Of a stretch of DNA of 64,000 nt, positions 17,597 through 26,300 are shown one piece after another. The notes under the pieces were generated by a model. The model saw only the letters and a list, made by a program, of their open reading frames with translations, ran no database searches and was not told the origin of the DNA. Where the stretch lies: NCBI RefSeq assembly GCF_943733665.1, contig NZ_OX030782.1, positions 4,202,501-4,266,500 of the forward strand, in the 5' to 3' direction. The position numbers were made by a program, and so were the translations under genes. Numbering within the stretch: the first letter of the stretch is position 1; each line of letters starts with the position of its first letter. This stretch comes from Aquimarina sp. Aq107 (GTDB lineage: Bacteria; Bacteroidota; Bacteroidia; Flavobacteriales; Flavobacteriaceae).

Positions 17597-18317
17597 CTCC
17601 ACCAAAGGTTTTGTAAAGTACTCTATGAAGTTTGGCAAGAATTTTCATAAAAAAAAGACCCGAAGCAGAACAGCAATATATTTCGATAAAAATGAACCTA
17701 TTATTACCAATTATGCTACCACTAGATTCTCTCCAGGAATTTCTATCGGAGCAAAAGCTGGTTACATCTTAGTTCCTGAATTAAATAGACAGAGAGAATA
17801 CTTCGTTGGTGCAACGTTATCGCCATTTAAATCCTACCGAATGTACTATCAAGCAGAATTATTATTTTCTTCTGCTTCTTATGATGACATCCAAAATTTT
17901 GAAACTAATACCATAAATCCAGATGGATCCAGAAACTTAGTAAGATTTTCGCAATTAAATCAATTTAACAATATATCTATATACGCCATACCAGGATCGA
18001 TTAGATACAATTTTAATAATTATCTAGCAATGGGTGCTGGTTTACAATTAAAATTAGATATGACCAGCAGCAATGACCAAGAAACCACAGGAGAAGCTTT
18101 TATTATCGGCAACAACGGAGATCTCAACCCTAATCCAGATCTAAACTCTTTTGTAGAAAACACTATAGATGATAGTTTCACAAATCTACAAACAGGAGTA
18201 TTCCTAGGTATGAATATCGGAGCTGTTCGTATCGGCCCCAGTATTGGAATTCGATATGTTTATAATTTTGATACTCCAAACTCTCAAATTCAATTCTATG
18301 GAATTTGGAAGTTTTAG
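17568..18317 (+). CDS. C-terminal part of the frame-shifted PKD gene: outer-membrane beta-barrel
   Basis: The frame can start at a GTG (17568), but this is likely an artefact: the first 45 residues complete the domain broken at the A8 run upstream. The remaining 190 residues look like a small outer-membrane barrel (FSPGISIGAKAGYILVPELN, MYYQAELLFSSASY, GVFLGMNIGAVRIGPSIGIR) and end in WKF, with the terminal aromatic expected for barrel insertion. Reading the two frames as one gives a signal peptide, PKD domain, beta domain and membrane barrel. The 3' end overlaps the CHAT gene by 20 bp. Confidence 0.7.
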   Translation: MSKKNVEEIDSTKGFVKYSMKFGKNFHKKKTRSRTAIYFDKNEPIITNYATTRFSPGISIGAKAGYILVPELNRQREYFVGATLSPFKSYRMYYQAELLFSSASYDDIQNFETNTINPDGSRNLVRFSQLNQFNNISIYAIPGSIRYNFNNYLAMGAGLQLKLDMTSSNDQETTGEAFIIGNNGDLNPNPDLNSFVENTIDDSFTNLQTGVFLGMNIGAVRIGPSIGIRYVYNFDTPNSQIQFYGIWKF

Positions 18318-20901
18318 AAGCATCATTTTGCTGTTTATTTTACTATACTTTGGAGATTCTGCAGCTTATTCACAGCAAAAAAACAAAACTTCGGATTTTT
18401 TATACCATCAATTAGACCAATTCCTTTCGGATCCTAACACTTCTAATTTAAATAGATTAACTAAAATAATTAGTACCAAAGAAAATCAACTACAGACTAC
18501 CGAAGATAAATTAGCCTGGATTATAATCAATACAAATATCGGTTACTATAACACACATTTTAATAATCTATCAGTTGCAATAGCTTATTATGAAAAAGCC
18601 TGGAAAGTTTTTCAAGACAACAACATTAAAAACTACGATATTGTTGAAAACTGCCTGCAGCCTTTAGGAAACTTATATCTTAAAATCGGTGATTTACAAA
18701 AAGCAAAAAACACAATAACAAGCTATTTATATTTAGCAGAACAGCAACAAAATTTACCTCAGGTAATTTCAGCAATTACAAACTTATCTATCGCATACAA
18801 TAATCAGAGTAATTACCAACAAGCTATAACCATACTTCAAAAAGGAGAAAAAATTGCTTCTAAAAACGTAAACATTTTAATCAATTTAGCGACGAATTAC
18901 CTAGATATTAACGAACCAGAGAAAGCCCAAAGCTATGCCCTAAAAGTAATAGCTATTGATCCTTCGCAAACTAATGCTTATCAACTATTAGCAGCAATCG
19001 CGTTGGAAAATAATGATATACAAAATGCTCAGCATTATATAAACAGAGCAAAAGTTCAACTATTAGAACAATCAAATACTACAACTAGAGATCTTGCAAA
19101 ATTACAATTAGCTTTTGTAGATATTTTGCTTTCTAAATCCTCATTTACTGAAGCATTAGAAATTATAAAAGAAATTTACAGTATTCTTTTACCTGCATAT
19201 TCTAAAAAAAACGATATCCCAAAAAAAAATCATCTTATTGCAGACAGAATTCTCCTTAAAACTCTTGATGTACAAGCATATATTTACGAACGATTAAACA
19301 AACCTATTTTTGCAATTGAGTCTTATGAAGCTGCTTTTATAGTAAATTCTAAATTAAACACAGTATATCCATTACAGGACACAAAAATAATTCAACACAG
19401 CCAAAATCGAAATCGAACAGAGCAGTATATAGCTATTTTATATTCTTTGTATAGAAAAACCAAAAACATTAAACATATACATAAAGCATTTGAAGCAGCT
19501 GATAATTCTAAAGCACCTTTTGTAAACAAAGCACAACTATCAAAACAATTACTATCCGCATATAAAAATGATTCTTTAGTAAAGAAAAACAAACAACTAA
19601 CATATCAACTTGCATCCTACGAAACCAGCATCTTACAAGAAAAACAACAAGCTGATAACGCTGATATTGAAAAAATTCAAAAATGGACCAATCTACATAA
19701 CAATAAATCTATTGAGCTTAAGGAGTTAAATACCATATTAAAAGAAAAATACCCCGAACTATTACCCCCTCATAACACCATATCTATTCAAAAACTCCAA
19801 GAAAAGCTAAAACAAGATGATATTACTTTAATCGAATATTTTTTCGGAAAAGAAACAACATATCAGTTTAGAATTGATACTCACTCTATCAGTTTACAAA
19901 AGATAGGTAAGAGTGAAAAAATTAGAAAAGTTATTAAAAATTATATTTCTTATTTTAATACCCCTTCAGCTATTAACGATGATGTGATTTCATTTTCAGA
20001 AAGCAGTTTTAATGTGTATAAAATTTTAAAAATCCCAAGTTCTAAAAGAATACTAGTTGTTCCTGATGGATTGTTAAATTTCATTCCTTTTGAAACATTA
20101 CTTACTAAAAAAACAAGTTCTTTTAGTTTTCAAAACATGCCTTTTTTATTAAAATCTAGTGTTTTGGTTTATGAAAACTCCGCCAGTAAATACGTGAGGT
20201 CTATTAAAAACACAAACAACGATAGAAGCGTATTAGGGATATTTCCTGTTTTTGAAAAAACCAATCTAGAACTTCCCTTCTCCATAAAAGAGCAACAATA
20301 TATTGAACAAAAATTTAATGGTACTTTTCTCAAAAAAGAGAATGCGACCTATACAAATTTTCTCAATAAATCAAAAAGTCATACTATTTTACACCTATCA
20401 ACCCATGCTGAAGCTGGAAATTTTTCTAGACCTGCTTCTATACAATTTAGAAATCAAAACATCCCAGTAAATCAATTATATGGACTAGCATTAGAAACAG
20501 ACTTAGTTGTTCTTAGTGCTTGCGAAACTGGCATAGGTACTCTAATTTCGGGAGAAGGACCTTTGAGTATCGGTAGAGGGTTTCAGTATGCAGGAGTTCC
20601 TAACGTGTTATTTTCGCTGTGGAAGGTTAATGACAAAACTACTTCTGAACTCATGAACTATTTTTACCAAAAACTATACGCTACTAATTCGAACGCAGAA
20701 GGATTACATAACGCAAAATTAGACTATCTCAATTCTAAAAAAATCTCTAATATTCAAAAATCACCGTATTACTGGGCTGCATTCATTTATTATGGTGCAT
20801 ACCAGACTCCAACCTCAACCAATTATAACTGGATTTGGATAACAGGTGTTTTCTTATTAATTATACTATTTTTGTTTGCGATCCGACAAAAAATAAAATG
20901 A
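18298..20901 (+). CDS. TPR-CHAT domain protein (caspase-like protease), membrane anchored
   Basis: I choose the ATG at 18298 (867 residues), because it puts a clear signal peptide at the N-terminus (SIILLFILLYF, cleavage near AYSQ). TPR-like helical repeats fill about residues 70-400 and a coiled region follows to about 500. The CHAT caspase-like domain covers about 580-830, with the histidine at residue 703 (HLSTHAEA) and the cysteine at 742 (VLSACETG), plus the usual SLWKVND element. A C-terminal TM helix and a basic tail (RQKIK) suggest the whole domain faces the periplasm, anchored in the inner membrane. It overlaps the barrel gene upstream and the protease gene downstream. Confidence 0.88.
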   Translation: MEFGSFRSIILLFILLYFGDSAAYSQQKNKTSDFLYHQLDQFLSDPNTSNLNRLTKIISTKENQLQTTEDKLAWIIINTNIGYYNTHFNNLSVAIAYYEKAWKVFQDNNIKNYDIVENCLQPLGNLYLKIGDLQKAKNTITSYLYLAEQQQNLPQVISAITNLSIAYNNQSNYQQAITILQKGEKIASKNVNILINLATNYLDINEPEKAQSYALKVIAIDPSQTNAYQLLAAIALENNDIQNAQHYINRAKVQLLEQSNTTTRDLAKLQLAFVDILLSKSSFTEALEIIKEIYSILLPAYSKKNDIPKKNHLIADRILLKTLDVQAYIYERLNKPIFAIESYEAAFIVNSKLNTVYPLQDTKIIQHSQNRNRTEQYIAILYSLYRKTKNIKHIHKAFEAADNSKAPFVNKAQLSKQLLSAYKNDSLVKKNKQLTYQLASYETSILQEKQQADNADIEKIQKWTNLHNNKSIELKELNTILKEKYPELLPPHNTISIQKLQEKLKQDDITLIEYFFGKETTYQFRIDTHSISLQKIGKSEKIRKVIKNYISYFNTPSAINDDVISFSESSFNVYKILKIPSSKRILVVPDGLLNFIPFETLLTKKTSSFSFQNMPFLLKSSVLVYENSASKYVRSIKNTNNDRSVLGIFPVFEKTNLELPFSIKEQQYIEQKFNGTFLKKENATYTNFLNKSKSHTILHLSTHAEAGNFSRPASIQFRNQNIPVNQLYGLALETDLVVLSACETGIGTLISGEGPLSIGRGFQYAGVPNVLFSLWKVNDKTTSELMNYFYQKLYATNSNAEGLHNAKLDYLNSKKISNIQKSPYYWAAFIYYGAYQTPTSTNYNWIWITGVFLLIILFLFAIRQKIK

Positions 20902-21335
20902 CTACACTACGCCAATTCCTAATTAACAAAGAATATCAACGTATCAGACTTGTATACACCAAAACAAATCATTTTGAGGTAAAAGCAAAGCTTAATGGTA
21001 TAGAAGGAAATTTTATTTTAGATACGGGAGCGTCTAATTCATGTGTAGGTTTTGATGCTGTGGAAAAATTTAATCTTTTTGCTCAAGATAGCGATGTAAA
21101 AGCGGCTGGTGCTGGAGCGACCGATATGGTTACTCAACTTTCTAAAAAAAACACATTACAATTAGGCAAATGGTCAAAAAACAATGTTTCCCTTGTTTTA
21201 TTTGACCTAACACATGTAAATACTGCTTTAACCGCTCATCAAGCCGAACCTGTTGATGGAATAATTGGCGCTGATATTTTAAAAATAGGAAAAGCAGTAA
21301 TTGATTACGAACGAAAGTGCGTATACTTAAAATAA
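20898..21335 (+). CDS. Retropepsin-like aspartyl protease
   Basis: The start is the ATG at 20898, which overlaps the CHAT stop codon (ATGA); an upstream non-ATG extension is not supported. The 145-residue protein has the active-site motif LDTGAS with Asp at residue 42, a flap-like middle, and the later hydrophobic-hydrophobic-G motif GIIGADIL, as in single-domain clan AA proteases that act as dimers. It has no signal peptide or TM helix, so it seems cytoplasmic, unlike the CHAT protein. The four-base overlap implies coupled translation, so the two proteases probably serve one process. Confidence 0.85.
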   Translation: MTTLRQFLINKEYQRIRLVYTKTNHFEVKAKLNGIEGNFILDTGASNSCVGFDAVEKFNLFAQDSDVKAAGAGATDMVTQLSKKNTLQLGKWSKNNVSLVLFDLTHVNTALTAHQAEPVDGIIGADILKIGKAVIDYERKCVYLK

Positions 21336-21520
21336 CCTACCATTCCACTCATTAGATCTTTTTTCGCTACTACATATTTGTCTGGTTGACTTAACCAATC
21401 TTCCTAAACTTTCTTAAAACAAGAATATACTCATAAGTATTTTTCACCACAAAGAATTGCTTAATAGTATTTTTCAAAATTCGGGTGGTTTTACGTATAG
21501 CTAATCCCCTTCTATCCATA

Positions 21521-21528
21521 TAAATTTG
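21521..21528 (+). promoter_or_regulatory. Putative -7 element (TAAATTTG) of the tail-collar gene
   Basis: TAAATTTG matches TAnnTTTG and lies 48 bp ahead of the ATG at 21577. No TTG is found at the usual upstream spacing. Just upstream (about 21480-21500) is a patch that is G/C-richer than its surroundings (CGGGTGGTTTTACG) and could be an activator site. Confidence 0.35.
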
Positions 21529-21576
21529 ATTACAAGCTCAATAAGAGATATTTATTAATCATAAAAAATCAAAAAT

Positions 21577-22143
21577 ATGGATCCATTTTTAGGACAAATT
21601 CAGCCATTCGGATTTAATTTCGCACCAAGAGGTTGGGGAAAATGTGATGGACAATTACTAGCCATAAGCTCAAACTCTGCTCTTTTCTCTTTATTAGGAA
21701 CAACCTTTGGAGGTGATGGCAGAACCACTTTTGCTTTACCTGATTTAAGAGGAAGAAGTATTGTTCACATCGGGCACGGACCAGGTTTATCAACAATTTC
21801 TTGGGGCGAAAAAGGTGGTGTAGAACAAATATACCTCAATCAACTGAACATGCCTAATCACTCTCACTCGTTAACTGATGGCGTTGCTAATGTTATTGTT
21901 CACACTACTACCAATGAAGATGCTACTAATGAAACAGACAATGGTGTTAATGGTCTAGGGACTGGAGGAAATACTCCTGACATCTATAGGGAAAACCCAA
22001 CCGCGGCAGATAAAATAGCCGGAGTATCCATTACTGGTATGACCAATCCTTCAGGAGGAAGTCAACCTTTCCAGAACAGAAATCCATTTCTGGGCATTAA
22101 CGTATGTATTGCAATGCAAGGAATATTTCCCTCTAGAAGTTAA
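21577..22143 (+). CDS. Phage tail collar domain protein (microcystin-dependent protein family)
   Basis: The 188-residue protein begins with the family signature (FLGQIQPFGFNFAPRGWGKC, then GQLLAISSNSALFSLLGTTFGG, then FALPDLRGR). The middle is a variable Asn/Thr/Gly-rich loop and the end has FQNRNPFLGINVCIAMQGIFP. Such proteins occur in Bacteroidota and Cyanobacteria outside prophages and are of unknown function. No phage genes are nearby. It has no signal peptide. A candidate promoter precedes it, so it may begin a separate unit with the next gene 59 bp on. Confidence 0.88.
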   Translation: MDPFLGQIQPFGFNFAPRGWGKCDGQLLAISSNSALFSLLGTTFGGDGRTTFALPDLRGRSIVHIGHGPGLSTISWGEKGGVEQIYLNQLNMPNHSHSLTDGVANVIVHTTTNEDATNETDNGVNGLGTGGNTPDIYRENPTAADKIAGVSITGMTNPSGGSQPFQNRNPFLGINVCIAMQGIFPSRS

Positions 22144-22202
22144 TAACAAATCAATCTATTTAATTAGAGGGATTTTAATTCCCTCTAATTACTTTATTAA
22201 TT

Positions 22203-23327
22203 ATGACAATAAAATCACAAAACAAAATAGGAGTATTATTACCTCAATCCAATACATATCCCATTATAGGCAAATCATTCTTAAATGGTTTACGACTAGC
22301 AATAAATGGCCTAAATCTAAACATAATAATAGAAAGTATTGGTTATGGATCAGACCAAAAACAAATAATTAATAGTTTTCAAAAATTGTGTTACCAAGAA
22401 AATGTAATACTTACTACTGGTATTTTAGGACATAATGGTTTTAAAGAACTTACTGAGTTTGCATCTCAAAATGAAGAAATAATATTAGCCGCTAATTTTG
22501 GTTCCAAACGGCCTATAAAATTATCTAACCGAATTTTTCAGAACTCTTTAGGATTATATGATTCATTACAACTACTAGTGAATTTTCTTTTAAAAACCCA
22601 AAAAAACAACATAGCAACTTCCACCTGTTATTATGAAGCTGGATACGGTTTTATTGAAGCTCTTGATGATATTATTTCTCAAAACAAAAAAGCTTCATTT
22701 TCAGGACACTATATAACACCATTACATCCTAGGAAAAACGAAAGTGAGTTAATGGATTCTTACTTTTCACAAATAAAACCTGATGCTATCGTAGCTTTTC
22801 ATAATGGAGTATTTGCAAAAGAACATATCAACTATCTAAATAAAAACAAATTACATAAAAAATATCCCATTTACACTCTACCTTTTTCTTCTGAAGATCA
22901 TTTATTGATAGATTTTCCTGACATTATGAATGAGTTAAAAACCATATCTAGCTGGTATCCTGAGTTAAACAATTATGAAAATAATCTCTTCACAAACAAC
23001 TACATCAAACAATATAGCAAAAAACCTGACTTTTTCTCCCTACTTGGTTATGAAAACGGTTTAGTTATTAAATCTGCCTTCCTTAAAGGGTTACATAGTC
23101 TAAATCAATCAATAAATTCTACGGCAATTAAAGGTCCAAGAGGGGAAATTTCCTTCAATAATGATTTTAATAAAACCAATTTTAATCATTATATTTGGGA
23201 GAACACCCAACCCGATGACTCAAAACACATTAGATATATTTCTAACAGATTAGATAAAAATACTTCTAATTATTTGAAGACTGTGGAAAACAATCAAGGG
23301 TGGCTAAACACCTATCTATGCCATTAA
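22203..23327 (+). CDS. Type 1 periplasmic-binding-fold protein without signal peptide
   Basis: The 374-residue sequence resembles branched-chain amino acid receptor proteins (Peripla_BP_6): KIGVLLPQSNTYPIIGKSFL at the start, TTGILGHNGFKELTEFA, and NNIATSTCYYEAGYGFIEAL. Unusually, the binding fold starts within ten residues of the ATG, and there is no signal peptide or TM helix, so it is predicted to be cytoplasmic or exported by an unusual route. No ABC permease or ATPase is adjacent. It sits between the tail-collar gene and the giant repeat protein, in the same direction and with small gaps, suggesting a joint function. Confidence 0.75.
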   Translation: MTIKSQNKIGVLLPQSNTYPIIGKSFLNGLRLAINGLNLNIIIESIGYGSDQKQIINSFQKLCYQENVILTTGILGHNGFKELTEFASQNEEIILAANFGSKRPIKLSNRIFQNSLGLYDSLQLLVNFLLKTQKNNIATSTCYYEAGYGFIEALDDIISQNKKASFSGHYITPLHPRKNESELMDSYFSQIKPDAIVAFHNGVFAKEHINYLNKNKLHKKYPIYTLPFSSEDHLLIDFPDIMNELKTISSWYPELNNYENNLFTNNYIKQYSKKPDFFSLLGYENGLVIKSAFLKGLHSLNQSINSTAIKGPRGEISFNNDFNKTNFNHYIWENTQPDDSKHIRYISNRLDKNTSNYLKTVENNQGWLNTYLCH

Positions 23328-23349
23328 TTTAAAACACCAAATTTAACTT

Positions 23350-26300
23350 ATGAAAAAAACTACATTACTTTGCTATGCAATGATTTTTTCTAGCATTATT
23401 TCTATTGCTCAAACATTGGGAGCTGGCGACATCGCTTTTATTGGGTTTAACACCGATAATCCTGATGGTTTTTCATTTATCACTTTAAAAGAAATACCTA
23501 GTGGAGAGGTAATATATTTTACAGATGAAGGGTGGAACGACATAACCAACACTTGGGTTGGAAATAGTGAAGATCATCTTACATTTACCGCTACAGGAAC
23601 AATATCTTGTGGAACAATCATATCTATAGTTGAAACCTCTGCAGACACCTTTACTGTAACGGGGCCAGGATCGATTAGTATTACAGGATATTCTGGCTGG
23701 TCCCTTTTAGGAGGGGATCAAGTACTTGCATATTATAGTGCAAGTGGACCTGAACCGGGAACTGTACCTACTTTTATTGCCGGCATACATGGTGATGATG
23801 GTACAGGAGCAAGACCAATAAATCCATCAACTGGATGGAATGACTATACTGGAAATTCAGGTGATACTGGAACACAATTCTCAGCGGTTCCAGCAGGTCT
23901 TACAAATGGTACAAACTGTATATCTTTATCTCCAAGCTCCGCAGAACAAGACAATGCTAGATACAATGGAACACTTACAGGGAATTCAGCTTCGTTATTA
24001 ACATTAATAAATGATAGAACTGAATGGGTTTTCGACGACTCTACCGGGTATGATATTACCCCTACAGGATACGCTACTCCTTCTGTTACTTGTCCTTTAG
24101 CAAATTCAGCCCCAACCGCAACTGCACCATCGGCACCAACAGTATTAGAAGATGCTACAAATGTAGCCCTAGCGGATAACGTACAAGTAGCAGATACAGA
24201 TGGAGATGATCAAACAGTAACGTTTGCAGTTACTGGAGGTACAGTAACATTAGGTACTGCTGGTATTTCTTTTGGCGGTAGTGGTAATGGATCTGCTAGT
24301 TTTACCGCTGCAGGAACCTTAGCAAATATTAATGCTGCGCTAGATGCCGCAACCTTTACACCGACTCCAAATCTTAACGGCACTAATGCTGGAACAATTT
24401 CGTTTACTACTAATGATGGTACGGATACATCTAGTCCCGCAAGTGTAACTTTTGATATTACAGCAGTAAATGACGAACCAAGTTTTACTGCAGGTGCTAA
24501 TGAAACTATTAACGAAGATGCAGGTGCACAAATCGTAAATGGATGGGCAACTGCCATTGATGATGGGGATGCAGATGTTACACAAACACTTACCTTTACA
24601 GTAACAAATGACAACAATGCTTTATTTAGTGTACAACCAGCTATTAATGCAATGGGTAATCTAACTTATACTCCTGCCACAAATGCTAATGGTTCTGCAA
24701 CCGTAGATGTTGTACTCTCCGACAACGGAGGAACTGCTAATGGTGGTGATGATACGTTTGCAACACAGCAATTTACAATAACAGTAAACGCAGTTAACGA
24801 TGAACCAAGTTTTACTGCAGGTGCTAATGAAACTATTAACGAAGATGCAGGCGCACAAACCGTAAACGGATGGGCAACTGCCATTGATGATGGGGATGCA
24901 GATGCTACACAAACACTTACCTTTACAGTAACAAATGACAACAATGCTTTATTTAGTGTACAACCAGCTATTAATGCAATGGGTAATCTAACTTATACTC
25001 CTGCCACAAATGCTAATGGTTCTGCAACCGTAGATGTTGTACTCTCCGACAACGGAGGAACTGCTAATGGCGGTGATGATACGTTTGCAACACAACAATT
25101 TACAATAACAGTAAACGCAGTTAACGATGAACCAAGTTTTACTGCAGGTGCTAATGAAACTATTAACGAAGATGCAGGCGCACAAACCGTAAACGGATGG
25201 GCAACTGCCATTGATGATGGAGATGCCGACGCAACACAAACACTTACCTTTACAGTAACTAATGATAGCAATGCTCTTTTCAGCACACAACCAGCTGTTG
25301 ATGCAATGGGTAATCTAACTTATACTCCTGCCACAAATGCTAATGGTTCCGCAACCGTAGATGCTGTACTCTCCGACAACGGAGGAACTGCTAATGGTGG
25401 TGATGATACGTTTGCAACACAACAATTTACAATAACCATAAATGCCGTTAACGACGAACCTAGTTTTACTGCTGGAGCAAATGAAAGTATAAATGAAGAT
25501 GCAGGTGCACAAACTGTAAATGGATGGGCAACTGCTATCGACGATGGAGATGCTGAAGCTACACAAACACTTACCTTTACAGTAACAAATGATAATAATG
25601 CATTGTTTAGCGCTCAACCGGCTATTGATGCAACTGGAAATCTAACTTATACACCTGCTGCAAATGCTAATGGATCTGCGACAGTAAGCGTTGTACTATC
25701 AGATGATGGTGGAACTGCGAATGGTGGTGATGATACGTTTGCAACACAACAATTTACTATTACTGTAAACGCCATAAACGATGAACCAAGTTTTACTGCG
25801 GGCGCTAATGAAACAATTAATGAAGATGCAGGTGCACAAACTGTAAACGGATGGGCAACCGCCATTGATGATGGAGACTCAGATGCCGCACAGACTTTAA
25901 CATTTACAGTAACAAATGATAACAATGCACTGTTTAGCGCTCAACCGGCTATTGATGCAACTGGAAATCTAACTTATACACCTGCTGCAAATGCTAATGG
26001 ATCTGCGACAGTAAGCGTTGTACTATCGGATAATGGAGGAACTGCTAATGGTGGTGATGATACGTTTGCAACGCAGCAATTTACAATAACCATAAATGCC
26101 GTTAACGATGAACCAAGTTTTACTGCGGGCGCTAATGAAACAATTAATGAAGATGCAGGTGCACAAACCGTAAACGGATGGGCAATCGCCATTGATGATG
26201 GAGACTCAGATGCCGCACAGACTTTAACATTTACAGTAACAAATGATAACAATGCACTGTTTAGCGCTCAACCGGCTATTGATGCAACTGGAAATCTAAC

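Noticed and set aside
17568..18317. Independent gene starting at GTG 17568
   Set aside because: Its first 45 residues complete a domain whose first half ends just upstream, so it is better read as the second part of a frame-broken gene.
21577..22143. Prophage or phage tail island
   Set aside because: Only a single collar-domain gene is present, of the microcystin-dependent family common in non-phage contexts; no capsid, terminase, integrase or attachment repeats are nearby.
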